Assembly: GCF_021390335.1 (NCBI RefSeq)
Contig: NZ_JAJUXK010000004.1
Location: 62,001-126,000, forward strand
Source of the DNA: Dyadobacter sp. CY343
GTDB lineage: Bacteria > Bacteroidota > Bacteroidia > Cytophagales > Spirosomataceae
Length of the DNA stretch: 64,000 bases
Direction of reading: 5' to 3'
Numbering within the stretch: position 1 is the stretch's first letter; each line of letters begins with the position of its first letter. The notes under the pieces were generated by a model, which saw only the letters and a program-made list of their open reading frames with translations, did no database searches and was not told where the DNA came from. This document shows, piece after piece, positions 8,914 through 16,632 of this stretch. The translations under genes and the position numbers were made by a program.

Positions 8914-10254
8914 ATGCAAACTTTACTCCGACTTTTTTGCATGATCTGCATTGCTGGTATAAATCCGGCAACTGCGCAAAGCGACTCAACGCGGCTGGCT
9001 GTTGTTTTTCCCAGGTTCAATATTCTCCATAATAAGGTAGCCCGACCTTACCATTCCTATTTCATGTATAACCGTAGTTATATTTGGCTGGGGGGTAAAT
9101 CAAGATTTGAGGCGATGAGCGAATTGATCGAGATCAAAAAGCAAAGCCTCTATCCAGAGCCGGATTCACTTGCACAAAACATTGTTTATCAATCACAAAT
9201 GTGCGCGGCGAGTGACGACATGAATGGCGATCCTCCGAAAGTAGCGTCGTGGGATACTTTCGAGACCGTTCCCTTGATGTTTGAGTTCTGGAATGCAGAA
9301 TTTCCTGTTTGGTATTCCGGCAGGATTACCCCCATCGCCGACGATCAGATTTTGCAGAATGCCGCACCTTTTTATCAAAGCATTATTGATTTTAAAATCA
9401 CAGATGGAAATGCGGTTTTAAACAACAAAAAACTGACGTTTAAACCTTTGCGTTACGAGGGTTCCTTTGGAAATGAAGCACAAATGAAGCAACATATCAA
9501 AGCTTTAAAAAATGCGCAGGTGAATACCGTGATTGTCAAAAATCACAATAAGCGGTGGCTGGAATTGTGTGACAGTCTGGGACTTTATACCATTATTGAA
9601 TATCAGCTGGATGAGAGAATGAATGGATTGTCGGAAGAGCAGTTGTGGCATTCCCTTCAATTTTCGAATTTTTCGGCTCAAAATCTCCCTTCGTTTGAAG
9701 ATCGGCGCGTGCCGAATGCGTCACTTTTATTTTACTGTTTAAAAGGTGGCGATCAGAATTTGAATAAAGTAGTCAATCAATACTTAACTAACGCAGGAAG
9801 ATACAATCCGATGGCTTATCCATGGAAAGAAATCGAGAGAATGGGCGTAATGAATGCGCCGGTATTTTATGCAGATAGTGCTTTGCAATGCAATACCAAT
9901 AAACGTATTCTGGAATTATCTGCTGAGAAATATAAGCCTGTTATTGTAGCTATCACGAATTTTGATCAAGGCGAAGTGATCTTCCGGAATACGATGGATT
10001 TCAGCGACTTGTCCAATTCCGATTATGAATGGAAATTGTCTGAAAATGGGCAGGTAGCCGCGAAGGGAAATGGAATATTAAACGAATTAACTCCTCAAAA
10101 TCAATTCCGAAAAACGCTTTTTACAGATGCAATTACTTTTCAACCTAAAAAAGAATACATGCTTGAAATAGCGCTGACGATCAGGAATGAAAGAACAGCG
10201 CAAGTCGAAAGTAGCAAAATGACTTTTTCACGAAAGCCGGTTAACTCCAGATAA
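8914..10254 (+). CDS. Secreted GH2-like pseudoenzyme (shrunken beta-galactosidase relative)
   Basis: A 446-residue protein from the ATG at 8914, chosen because the upstream alternative is a TTG and the ATG opens a signal peptide (M-Q-T-L-L-R-L-F-C ... P-A-T-A-Q). Pieces of a LacZ-type GH2 enzyme can be followed in order. P-R-F-N-I-L-H-N-K near the N-terminus matches P-E-F-N-I-L-H-N-K. A TIM-barrel piece has L-C-D-S-L-G-L-Y-T-I-I-E, like L-C-D-R-Y-G-L-Y-V-V-D-E. The C-terminal F-D-Q-G-E-V-I-F-R-N-T-M-D-F-S-D-L-S matches the post-barrel DUF4981 domain. The acid/base motif G-N-E-S-G is replaced by L-K-G-G-D, and no nucleophile segment is visible. GH2 beta-galactosidases are about 1000 residues, so roughly half is missing. 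A catalytically dead glycan-binding role is an inference. Confidence 0.65.
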   Translation: MQTLLRLFCMICIAGINPATAQSDSTRLAVVFPRFNILHNKVARPYHSYFMYNRSYIWLGGKSRFEAMSELIEIKKQSLYPEPDSLAQNIVYQSQMCAASDDMNGDPPKVASWDTFETVPLMFEFWNAEFPVWYSGRITPIADDQILQNAAPFYQSIIDFKITDGNAVLNNKKLTFKPLRYEGSFGNEAQMKQHIKALKNAQVNTVIVKNHNKRWLELCDSLGLYTIIEYQLDERMNGLSEEQLWHSLQFSNFSAQNLPSFEDRRVPNASLLFYCLKGGDQNLNKVVNQYLTNAGRYNPMAYPWKEIERMGVMNAPVFYADSALQCNTNKRILELSAEKYKPVIVAITNFDQGEVIFRNTMDFSDLSNSDYEWKLSENGQVAAKGNGILNELTPQNQFRKTLFTDAITFQPKKEYMLEIALTIRNERTAQVESSKMTFSRKPVNSR

Positions 10255-10266
10255 CGACCGATAAAT

Positions 10267-11079
10267 TCACCCGATAATCTCAGGGAAATTGTTGATCAGT
10301 TCGCTGGATTTCTTTCGAAATCGAAACGGCGAATCTCCTGCAAATTCTTTGAATGAACGAATGAAATGCGACTGGTCAGCGTATTGATTTTCGTAAGCGA
10401 TATCTGAAAGCTTTTCGAAACCGTTTTCGCGAAGCTGCGTTAGCGAAGACTGAAAACGAACGATCCTGCAAAATTGCAGAGGAGAAATACCGATTACACG
10501 CTGAAACCGGCGTTCTAATGCGCGCTCCGAAAGTCCCGTTTTTTCCTGCAAAATACAAAGCGAAATCGCACCCTTTTCTCTGTAAATTATTGACAACGCA
10601 AGCATTACATCAACGTCGGAAGTAGCGGAGTTACAGGCAATTTGTTGCTTTAAAAAAGTACTTAAAACAGAAATCTTATCCTCCATTGCATTTGTTTCAA
10701 TCAGCCTTTCGGTCAGATATTTGCTATCGCTATTGAGCATAGTAACATCAACGCAGGTATTGGTGAGCTCGCTTGCCGGTAGCCCGAAAATCGTTTTTAA
10801 AGCGTGCGGGTAAAGATAAATGCCTATTGCGCGAAATGCGGGCGGCGACTTGATTTCCGTCGCAGAGGTGGTTTGACCATATAAAAAAGTCGGCGGAAGT
10901 TGTTTCTCAAACTGATACAAAGAACCGTTTTCGGATTCATGAAAGATCATTCCGGGTGAACCGTCCGCAATAGTTTGGAAGCGCCGTGAAGTTGCCTGCC
11001 CGCGATTATCTTCCAGCACCCAGAAATACTTCACATAGTCACGCAAGTCATGAGATGGGTGAATAATATGGTGTTTCAT
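10267..11079 (-). CDS. AraC-family transcriptional regulator
   Basis: A 270-residue cytosolic regulator. Residues 1-150 form an N-terminal sensing domain of the kind often seen in Bacteroidota AraC proteins (H-D-L-R-D-Y-V-K-Y-F-W-V-L-E). The C-terminal 100 residues hold both helix-turn-helix units: the first around S-L-C-I-L-Q-E-K-T-G-L-S-E-R-A-L-E-R-R-F, the second around L-S-D-I-A-Y-E-N-Q-Y-A-D-Q-S-H-F-I-R-S-F-K, followed by G-D-S-P-F-R-F-R-K. It converges on the GH2-like gene with a 12-bp gap. Targets are not evident; neither neighbour is divergent from it. Confidence 0.88.
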   Translation of the reverse strand: MKHHIIHPSHDLRDYVKYFWVLEDNRGQATSRRFQTIADGSPGMIFHESENGSLYQFEKQLPPTFLYGQTTSATEIKSPPAFRAIGIYLYPHALKTIFGLPASELTNTCVDVTMLNSDSKYLTERLIETNAMEDKISVLSTFLKQQIACNSATSDVDVMLALSIIYREKGAISLCILQEKTGLSERALERRFQRVIGISPLQFCRIVRFQSSLTQLRENGFEKLSDIAYENQYADQSHFIRSFKEFAGDSPFRFRKKSSELINNFPEIIG

Positions 11080-11403
11080 ACAGACAAATTACTGAAACAG
11101 ACATTTTCAAGCAAAGTTGTCGCTTTTTATTTCTGAAAGAGGTTTGGGGGGAATTTAAAACAAGGAAGGGGAGGTCGCCATCTACCGGTCTCGCTCCCCA
11201 TTCCAGGGTTGATGCTTTGATCAACGAATCTTAGTCAAAAAGGGATAAGTCAAGCAATTTCTGACCTAACACTTGCACCGATTAAAGAAGAGAGGTTGTT
11301 ATTACGTGATATAAAACTAGTCATATTAGTTACCTCCGTTTTGAGAATTATACCGATACGGTATTTGATCATTCCAAATCCGGGATTTTACAAACGAAAG
11401 TTT
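11080..11403. other. Intergenic region, 324 bp, no gene seen
   Basis: This lies between the AraC gene (which starts at its left edge) and the end of the LytTR regulator gene. It contains a G/C-rich imperfect hairpin candidate around 11168-11202 (ggggag ... ctcccc) but no convincing coding sequence, tRNA or repeat. It should hold the AraC promoter, for which I cannot name clear boxes. Confidence 0.4.
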
Positions 11404-12171
11404 TTATCTGCTTTTCACCACATTCAATTTGGCGATCAAATCCTGGCGGCGACCTTCCGGAATAGGGATTTTGTGGATTCCTGCGATGATCTGATTTGCA
11501 CTTAACCTGCTGATATGGTCGAGGTTAATAATGTGCTTTCTTGATAGTTTATAGAAGTAGCTTTTCAGTTCAGAATAAATGCGGCCAATGTTGGGTGAGA
11601 CGTAAATGTAGTTGAACGTTTTTTCGGGATAGAGCCGTTTGAATTCTTCTTCGGTAATATAAATCTTGGCATAAGGACCATCCGCTTCGATGAAAATAAT
11701 ATTACTCTGCCGCACCTGAATATGCTCTTTATCCGTAAAAAACACGATGTATTCACTCTGTACACTTTTAGCCGCCGGCAGGTTACCCGCCTGAAAATTG
11801 TGTAGTGCGAGATTGATCTGCACAAATAATTCGCTCGGCCTGATTGGTTTTTCAAGAAAGGCGGCCGGGAAAGTAGATTGAGAACGTTCCGCTATTTCTT
11901 CGTAGGATTCTTCTCCGGTTATATAAATAATAGGGATCCATTTAATTCGCAGCAGCTCCTGTGCAGTAGCAATACCATCCTCCGGCCCGTCAAGCCGCAT
12001 ATCGATCAGCGCCAGATCGCAGGCCTGCGTCTTCATCAGTGATACCGCGTCCGTCAGGTTGCGCGCGATACCGGTAATTATAAATCCTTTCCCATTAAGT
12101 TCCGCTTCCAGTTGCCTGGCCATCAAAGGATTATCTTCAACAATTAGAATCTTAGCGGCTTCCGTAGTCAT
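11404..12171 (-). CDS. LytTR-family response regulator
   Basis: A 255-residue protein. Residues 1-125 are a receiver domain with the acidic pair E12-D13, phospho-acceptor D57 (A-L-I-D-M) and conserved K108 (L-E-K-P-I). The C-terminal 100 residues are a LytTR DNA-binding domain, ending with I-N-L-D-H-I-S-R-L and I-P-I-P-E-G-R-R-Q-D-L. No histidine kinase gene is adjacent, so it is an orphan regulator or is paired with a kinase elsewhere. A good promoter match lies at 12189-12220. Confidence 0.9.
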   Translation of the reverse strand: MTTEAAKILIVEDNPLMARQLEAELNGKGFIITGIARNLTDAVSLMKTQACDLALIDMRLDGPEDGIATAQELLRIKWIPIIYITGEESYEEIAERSQSTFPAAFLEKPIRPSELFVQINLALHNFQAGNLPAAKSVQSEYIVFFTDKEHIQVRQSNIIFIEADGPYAKIYITEEEFKRLYPEKTFNYIYVSPNIGRIYSELKSYFYKLSRKHIINLDHISRLSANQIIAGIHKIPIPEGRRQDLIAKLNVVKSR

Positions 12172-12188
12172 AAAATTTTATTAGTTGC

Positions 12189-12220
12189 CAAACATATCTC
12201 CAAACTCGTTTAACCACAAA
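12189..12220 (-). promoter_or_regulatory. Bacteroidota-type promoter for the orphan LytTR regulator
   Basis: On the minus strand TTTG (12220-12217) is followed after 20 bp by TATGTTTG (12196-12189), fitting the -33 TTTG / -7 TAnnTTTG consensus of Bacteroidota with near-ideal spacing. The ATG at 12171 follows 17 bp later. Confidence 0.6.
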
Positions 12221-12335
12221 TTAGAAAAATTATTTTACAGAACTAATTCTATTCAAAATCAAATGGAACCTTGCAACAGGAAAGTACTGAAATCCTGATC
12301 TTAAATAAATGCAGAAATTTCTTTTTATCAATAGG

Positions 12336-13181
12336 TTATGGACAGGCGGATGACCATTTGTCCAGATCTCTTTTCTTTAAAACCGCATAAATCCGAAGTG
12401 ATTTGGCTTTGGGGCAAAATGTGTTTTCAAAAACTGCCTTGCTGGTCATATCCGTATATTCGGTAGCGAAAACAGGTTTATTAAGTACTGTGAAAGGCTG
12501 CGCCTGATCTTGCCAGCCTTGTTCAAATGCATCTTCCGTCAGCATCCAGTCAAACTTTGCACTGTAATCCGGTGCCAGCTCAGGTACATTTTTCTGACCG
12601 ATTCCCAGTCCGTTCCGGTGCGCCATTTCGATTAGAAAATCGCAGTACCTGCGCGTATCTGTTTCGGTTATCTGAAAACCGGTCTCATTTTCATAACTGT
12701 CGAGATTATCCGGCTCGATCGCGTCAAAACCCTTGTTGATGATCATATTAAATCGCGAATTAAGCCAGGGTCGCAATTTTTCCGGCTGCCGGATATCCAG
12801 CCACCTTTCTTCCGGCCACTCGGGATATACTTTCCCAATCACTTCTTTCGGAAGCAGACCAGCATCGGGCCGATCGTTTTCGAGGGTTCCTACCGAGAGA
12901 TAAGCTATTACTTTTTTCCCCTGTGCATGCAACGCAGCTACCTGCTCGGCCGAAGTTGTGAATGCATCTACGTCGACAACATCCGCAGAAAACCGGTCAC
13001 CTGCATCCAGATCATCGAGGTCCCAATCGAAAGAAACTCCATATACCGGCTTCCACCAGTCAGTTTTGTCGTTGGGCAGGTCAGTCCCGTCTACCACGTT
13101 GGTATCGTCGGAATCAATATCATCCGATTGGCAATTAAGCAGAAATAGGCCGACCAGCAGCGGAAAGAGCATTTTTTTCAC
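12336..13181 (-). CDS. GH114-type endo-alpha-1,4-polygalactosaminidase-like lipoprotein
   Basis: A 281-residue lipoprotein: the signal peptide ends in the lipobox L-L-N-C (Cys17), followed by an acidic linker rich in Asp. The remainder fits the GH114/TM1410-like barrel, with W-W-K-P-V-Y-G-V-S-F-D-W-D-L, K-K-V-I-A-Y-L-S-V-G-T-L-E, then G-F-D-A-I-E-P-D-N-L-D-S-Y carrying conserved acidic residues, and G-L-G-I-G-Q-K-N-V. Family members cleave galactosamine-containing exopolysaccharide such as Pel or fungal galactosaminogalactan. Here the enzyme would be tethered to the envelope. It lies 63 bp after the NmrA-type gene on the same strand; no functional link is visible. I found no exopolysaccharide synthesis genes nearby. 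Confidence 0.85.
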   Translation of the reverse strand: MKKMLFPLLVGLFLLNCQSDDIDSDDTNVVDGTDLPNDKTDWWKPVYGVSFDWDLDDLDAGDRFSADVVDVDAFTTSAEQVAALHAQGKKVIAYLSVGTLENDRPDAGLLPKEVIGKVYPEWPEERWLDIRQPEKLRPWLNSRFNMIINKGFDAIEPDNLDSYENETGFQITETDTRRYCDFLIEMAHRNGLGIGQKNVPELAPDYSAKFDWMLTEDAFEQGWQDQAQPFTVLNKPVFATEYTDMTSKAVFENTFCPKAKSLRIYAVLKKRDLDKWSSACP

Positions 13182-13244
13182 AATAGAGGAAGTGTTAGAT
13201 CAAGTTGTAGACGACCGCCAACGCAATATATTGCAGCCAGACTA

Positions 13245-14162
13245 TTATTTCCCTTCCCTGAGCACTTCCCGCAGCGGCGTCCAATTGATTTCAGGATAGC
13301 GGTGATTGTCGAGAGGATGCAGTTTGGGAAGCCCGGTAAGCATATCGTACAGGTATTGCATTCCCTGCCAGGCCGGAAAAACCTCTTTTTTCTGGGGGAA
13401 TAAGGTGCGCGCAGCTTTGATCATGAATGCAAGCAGACCGAGTCCGCCGATACGAAATATCCCGAACTCCTCCCCTTTTGCCAGGCTGGCCGCCTTCGCC
13501 AGGTCGCGCGCATTCGCTACTTCCCCGGCCACGCGAAGATAGCGCGGTGTTGTTGCATCCAATGCGGCTAGTGCTGTGAAATGGGCGGTATCTTCCATGG
13601 TAGTAAAATCCATTTCGGTATCAGCATTACCCCAGTAGATCACTTTCGTTAGACCAAACTGCACAAGCGGCGCCTGGCCGGTGAGCAGGTCGGCGAACAT
13701 ACCGTTCAGAATGGAAGTGGCTCTGATATTCGTCCGATCGAGCCTTTCGTTAAACTCGCGCCGGAGATCGAGATTGCGATTTGTTCCGGGCCGGAGTTTG
13801 GTGTAATCAATACAAAAATCGGAAGGGATAAATCTGGGCACACTTGCCTCGACCGACGCATTGAGGAGCCTGATCTGCAAATCAACAATCACTTCCCGCA
13901 GACCGGAAACCGCCGATACCATGCAAGCCCCACCGGCCAGTGCAGCTGCCAGCCTGAGGTGGTTGTTAAAATCAACTTCGACAATTTCGGCACCACTGTT
14001 GCGAAGTGCCGCTATGCTTGGATTTTTACTGCCTTTTCTAATCAATGCACGCACTTTTGCGCCTTTTTGTATTAAATGGTGTGTGATCCGTAAACCGAGA
14101 TGTCCGCTCGCGCCGGCGATGATAATCAGTTTATTCTCAGCTTTTTCCGAATATGGGTACAT
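13245..14162 (-). CDS. NmrA/isoflavone-reductase-like NAD(P)-binding protein
   Basis: A 305-residue protein. After a short N-terminal extension it has the dinucleotide-binding motif I-I-A-G-A-S-G-H-L-G and the basic R-A-L-I-R-K-G segment that prefers NADP. R-F-I-P-S-D-F-C-I-D-Y is the P-S-E/D-F signature of isoflavone-reductase/NmrA-like proteins. The C-terminal half holds the substrate or ligand pocket. It could be a reductase or a redox-sensing regulator. It is divergent from ribokinase, separated by 118 bp, and no shared pathway is apparent. Confidence 0.82.
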   Translation of the reverse strand: MYPYSEKAENKLIIIAGASGHLGLRITHHLIQKGAKVRALIRKGSKNPSIAALRNSGAEIVEVDFNNHLRLAAALAGGACMVSAVSGLREVIVDLQIRLLNASVEASVPRFIPSDFCIDYTKLRPGTNRNLDLRREFNERLDRTNIRATSILNGMFADLLTGQAPLVQFGLTKVIYWGNADTEMDFTTMEDTAHFTALAALDATTPRYLRVAGEVANARDLAKAASLAKGEEFGIFRIGGLGLLAFMIKAARTLFPQKKEVFPAWQGMQYLYDMLTGLPKLHPLDNHRYPEINWTPLREVLREGK

Positions 14163-14280
14163 ATGTATGTGGTGCGGTAAATGAGTTGGTTCGCACTATT
14201 TACACAGGTATAATTATCGTTCCCAGGAAAAATCGCGCGCGAGGTATAGTAACATGGATTTTCTGTTATCTTTCCATGTT

Positions 14281-15189
14281 ATGATTTATGTTGTAGGGAG
14301 TTCCAATACCGATATGGTTGTCAAATCAGACAAGCTGCCTGCGAAAGGCGAGACGGTAATCGGTGGAGAGTTTTTGATGAATGCTGGCGGTAAAGGCGCG
14401 AACCAGGCCGTGAGCGCGGCGCGGCTGGGCGGCAAGGTTTGTCTGATCTGTAAAATAGGCAACGACCTTTTCGGCAAGCAGGCCCTGGAACAGTTTCAGC
14501 GTGAAAATATCCTTACCAAATATATTGCAACTGACCACACGCTGCCTTCGGGAATAGCCCTGATCAACGTCGATACGGAAGGACAAAACTGCATTACGGT
14601 AGCACCCGGCGCAAATGCCGCATTGAAACCGGAAGAAGTCAGCCTGGGAATGCAGGAGACCGGAAGCGATGATATTTTATTGGTCCAGCTGGAAATACCC
14701 CTGGAAACTGTCCGGTTTGCAATAAACGCAGCGCACCAGAAACGTACCAGGGTGATATTAAATCCAGCGCCCGCCCAAATCCTTCCCCAAGAAATCTACC
14801 CATATCTTTTTGCTATCACACCCAACGAAACCGAAGCAGAACTACTCACGGGCATCCGTGTAACCAGCGACCCCACCGTGGAGCAGGCCGCCAGGATCCT
14901 GATTGACAAAGGCTGCAAAAATGTGATCATTACGCTTGGCAGCAGAGGCGCCTATCTTCGCACTTCACAAGGCGGCACATTTATCACTTCTCCAAGTGTA
15001 AAAGCAACGGATACCACCGCCGCAGGGGACTGTTTCAACGGCGCGCTGGCAGTTGCGGTTTCAGAAGGAAAACCATTAGAACAAGCCGTGGCGTTCGCCT
15101 GCGAGGCAGCCGCGATCAGCGTCACCAGAATGGGCGCCCAAAGCTCCATGCCGACGCGGCGGGAGGTGGATGAGCTATTGTTTTCTTAA
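14281..15189 (+). CDS. rbsK: Ribokinase
   Basis: A 302-residue PfkB-family sugar kinase from the ATG at 14281. An in-frame ATG lies nine codons earlier, but the family starts right at M-I-Y-V-V-G-S-S-N-T-D-M. Signatures are the N-terminal G-G-K-G-A-N-Q-A-V-A motif, which binds ribose, the N-P-A-P-A segment, T-P-N-E-T-E-A-E near the middle, and the C-terminal PfkB signature D-T-T-A-A-G-D-C-F-N-G-A with the catalytic aspartate and anion hole. It phosphorylates D-ribose to ribose 5-phosphate in the cytosol. No ribose transporter or RbsD is adjacent; the gene stands alone. Confidence 0.92.
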   Translation: MIYVVGSSNTDMVVKSDKLPAKGETVIGGEFLMNAGGKGANQAVSAARLGGKVCLICKIGNDLFGKQALEQFQRENILTKYIATDHTLPSGIALINVDTEGQNCITVAPGANAALKPEEVSLGMQETGSDDILLVQLEIPLETVRFAINAAHQKRTRVILNPAPAQILPQEIYPYLFAITPNETEAELLTGIRVTSDPTVEQAARILIDKGCKNVIITLGSRGAYLRTSQGGTFITSPSVKATDTTAAGDCFNGALAVAVSEGKPLEQAVAFACEAAAISVTRMGAQSSMPTRREVDELLFS

Positions 15190-15236
15190 ATAGTACTGCA
15201 TTTTTGTCCAACCTATCCGACGAGAATCTTTCATCC

Positions 15237-15464
15237 CAAATGGCTTGCCTTTCTCCGCCCGCTTCTTTCCCTGTCTTCGTGCTCGTGCCGCTTCTGCCGA
15301 AACATTTCTTTGGCGGCTTTACCTTCGAAATGCCAGCTTTGTGTGCCGTCAGGGTCGATGAAGATAAGTGAATTATCGTTGCCGAAGGTGTAGGGGCTGA
15401 AACGTCTTGCGACCTCGCTCATCGGGTCGGCTGTACCCCATCTACCGACTTCCGGCATATACAT
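15237..15464 (-). pseudogene. Decayed RHS core-tip remnant 1
   Basis: About 76 codons read M-Y-M-P-E-V-G-R-W-G-T-A-D-P-M-S-E and continue to F-I-D-P-D-G-T-Q-S-W-H-F. They are a diverged copy of residues about 833-915 of the full RHS protein encoded at 16626-19871. The homology starts exactly at M-Y-M-P-E-V-G and abuts the stop codon of the 122-residue membrane-protein gene. After D-R-E one base is missing compared with the parent, so the frame shifts and stops at 15231, while DNA similarity continues to the K-P-F-G codons. It is a displaced tip of an RHS gene whose toxin part is lost. Confidence 0.8.
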
Positions 15465-15833
15465 CTAAAATCCTTCTAATAAATATTCTCGAAATGTAGA
15501 ATATATCACAAATTGTAGAAAGAAGAAGGAAACCAGAAGTAATAGCAAAGCAATCCATGCTTTGTTCTTCTGTGTCGTATGATCTAATTGATAAAAGCGC
15601 TCTCTAATATTTTTTTCGTTAATGGACAGAATAATATTTCGATTAATGAAACCGTAGAATATTAAATACCCGGATACCAATAGGATAATGGATAAAGAAA
15701 ATTTCCCAAATTTGAAGGGTAATAAAAATAAAAGAAAAAACACTAGTGATGACCAACTGAACAAAAGCAAATTGCCTAGTAAAAGTGTTGTGCCTTTATT
15801 ATATAGCTGTTTTTTTTCTTTCCAACAAACCAC
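15465..15833 (-). CDS. Small integral membrane protein, candidate orphan immunity protein
   Basis: A 122-residue, strongly hydrophobic protein with about four membrane segments (L-L-L-G-N-L-L-L-F-S-W-S-S-L-V-F-F-L, S-L-S-I-I-L-L-V-S-G-Y-L-I, A-W-I-A-L-L-L-L-L-V-S-F-F-F-L). The only start in frame is GTG at 15833. The frame stays open upstream to a TGA near 15886 without an ATG, while an ATG out of frame at about 15874 suggests the N-terminus may be damaged. It sits between two RHS core remnants, the place where immunity genes lie in polymorphic-toxin arrays. Its A+T content is clearly higher than its neighbours, as is usual for exchanged toxin/immunity cassettes. The immunity role is inferred from position only. 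Confidence 0.5.
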   Translation of the reverse strand: MVCWKEKKQLYNKGTTLLLGNLLLFSWSSLVFFLLFLLPFKFGKFSLSIILLVSGYLIFYGFINRNIILSINEKNIRERFYQLDHTTQKNKAWIALLLLLVSFFFLQFVIYSTFREYLLEGF

Positions 15834-15908
15834 GCCGATAAAGAATAATACTTCAATAAAAGCTCGTCGTACATTTTTGTTTCATTTAAGGTTCCCAGAT
15901 CCCTGAAA

Positions 15909-16210
15909 TCATTCCAATGGCTTCGCAATGGGAATTATGGTGAAGTCAATCGTATGATCCGACTCAATCCCATCCACAGCCGGCAGCTGCTGCCCCGGCT
16001 CCCCGCCGGTGGCTTTCATTCGCGCCAGCAGACCAAACGGCTTGTCTTTTTCCGCGCGTTTCTTTTCTCTGTCTTACTGATCCCTTTGCTCCTGCCGGAA
16101 CATTTCTTCGGCGGCTTTACCTCCGAAGTGCCAGCTTTGCATGCCGTCCGGGTCGATGAAGATAAGTGGATTATCGTTTCCGTAGGTATAGGGACTGAAA
16201 CGCCGGGCAG
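15909..16210 (-). pseudogene. Decayed RHS core-tip remnant 2
   Basis: On the minus strand these bases encode A-R-R-F-S-P-Y-T-Y-G-N-D-N-P-L-I-F-I-D, then D-G-M-Q-S-W-H-F and the linker up to I-P-I-A-K-P-L-E. This is nearly identical to residues about 851-949 of the full RHS protein. An in-frame TAA interrupts it at 16074-16076, and a TGA replaces the next Trp codon after P-L-E. There is no start codon and no toxin domain. It separates the immunity-like gene at 16336-16632 from the membrane-protein gene at 15465-15833. Confidence 0.85.
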
Positions 16211-16335
16211 CTTAGAACATTCAATAAATTGTATTGCACCTAGCTCTGACTAACCACCATATTGCGCTGCCACTCTGCTAAACTTGTAGTGTTTATAGCT
16301 ACCTTAAAAAACAATATCATGGATTTGAGGTATAG

Positions 16336-16632
16336 CTACTTTTTGATTGTATGCAATAGATTATAGACATTCTTCTCTTTTAAGAAATCAATTATATCTA
16401 AATTCGTTCTTGACGGTTTCAGCCTATCTCTTGCATCCGGCATATCGATACCATACAAATATTGAATTAGTTGCCATATAAGTTCTTCGTCTTCTTTTGG
16501 CTCAAACTCAACCTTTCCGTCGTCAAATAATTGCATCATTTTCCAAGCCCACCTATCAGCATTAGAATATGATAAGCTTCCATTCAAAACAGAGGCATAT
16601 TTTTCTAAAATTATGTTAACTGAAACTACCAT
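16336..16632 (-). CDS. Putative immunity protein for the RHS toxin
   Basis: A 98-residue, acidic, cytosolic protein that overlaps the end of the RHS gene by 7 bp, so the two are translationally coupled. The sequence has N-A-D-R-W-A-W-K-M-M, then E-D-E-E-L-I-W-Q-L-I-Q-Y-L-Y-G-I-D-M-P and finally D-I-I-D-F-L-K-E-K. Small acidic proteins of this layout (D-R-W-A-W plus I-x-x-L-x-G-I-D) occur next to contact-dependent and RHS/LXG toxins. Position, size, overlap and charge support an immunity role; binding to the toxin is not shown. Base composition is A+T-rich compared with the RHS core, as expected for a swappable cassette. Confidence 0.7.
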   Translation of the reverse strand: MVVSVNIILEKYASVLNGSLSYSNADRWAWKMMQLFDDGKVEFEPKEDEELIWQLIQYLYGIDMPDARDRLKPSRTNLDIIDFLKEKNVYNLLHTIKK

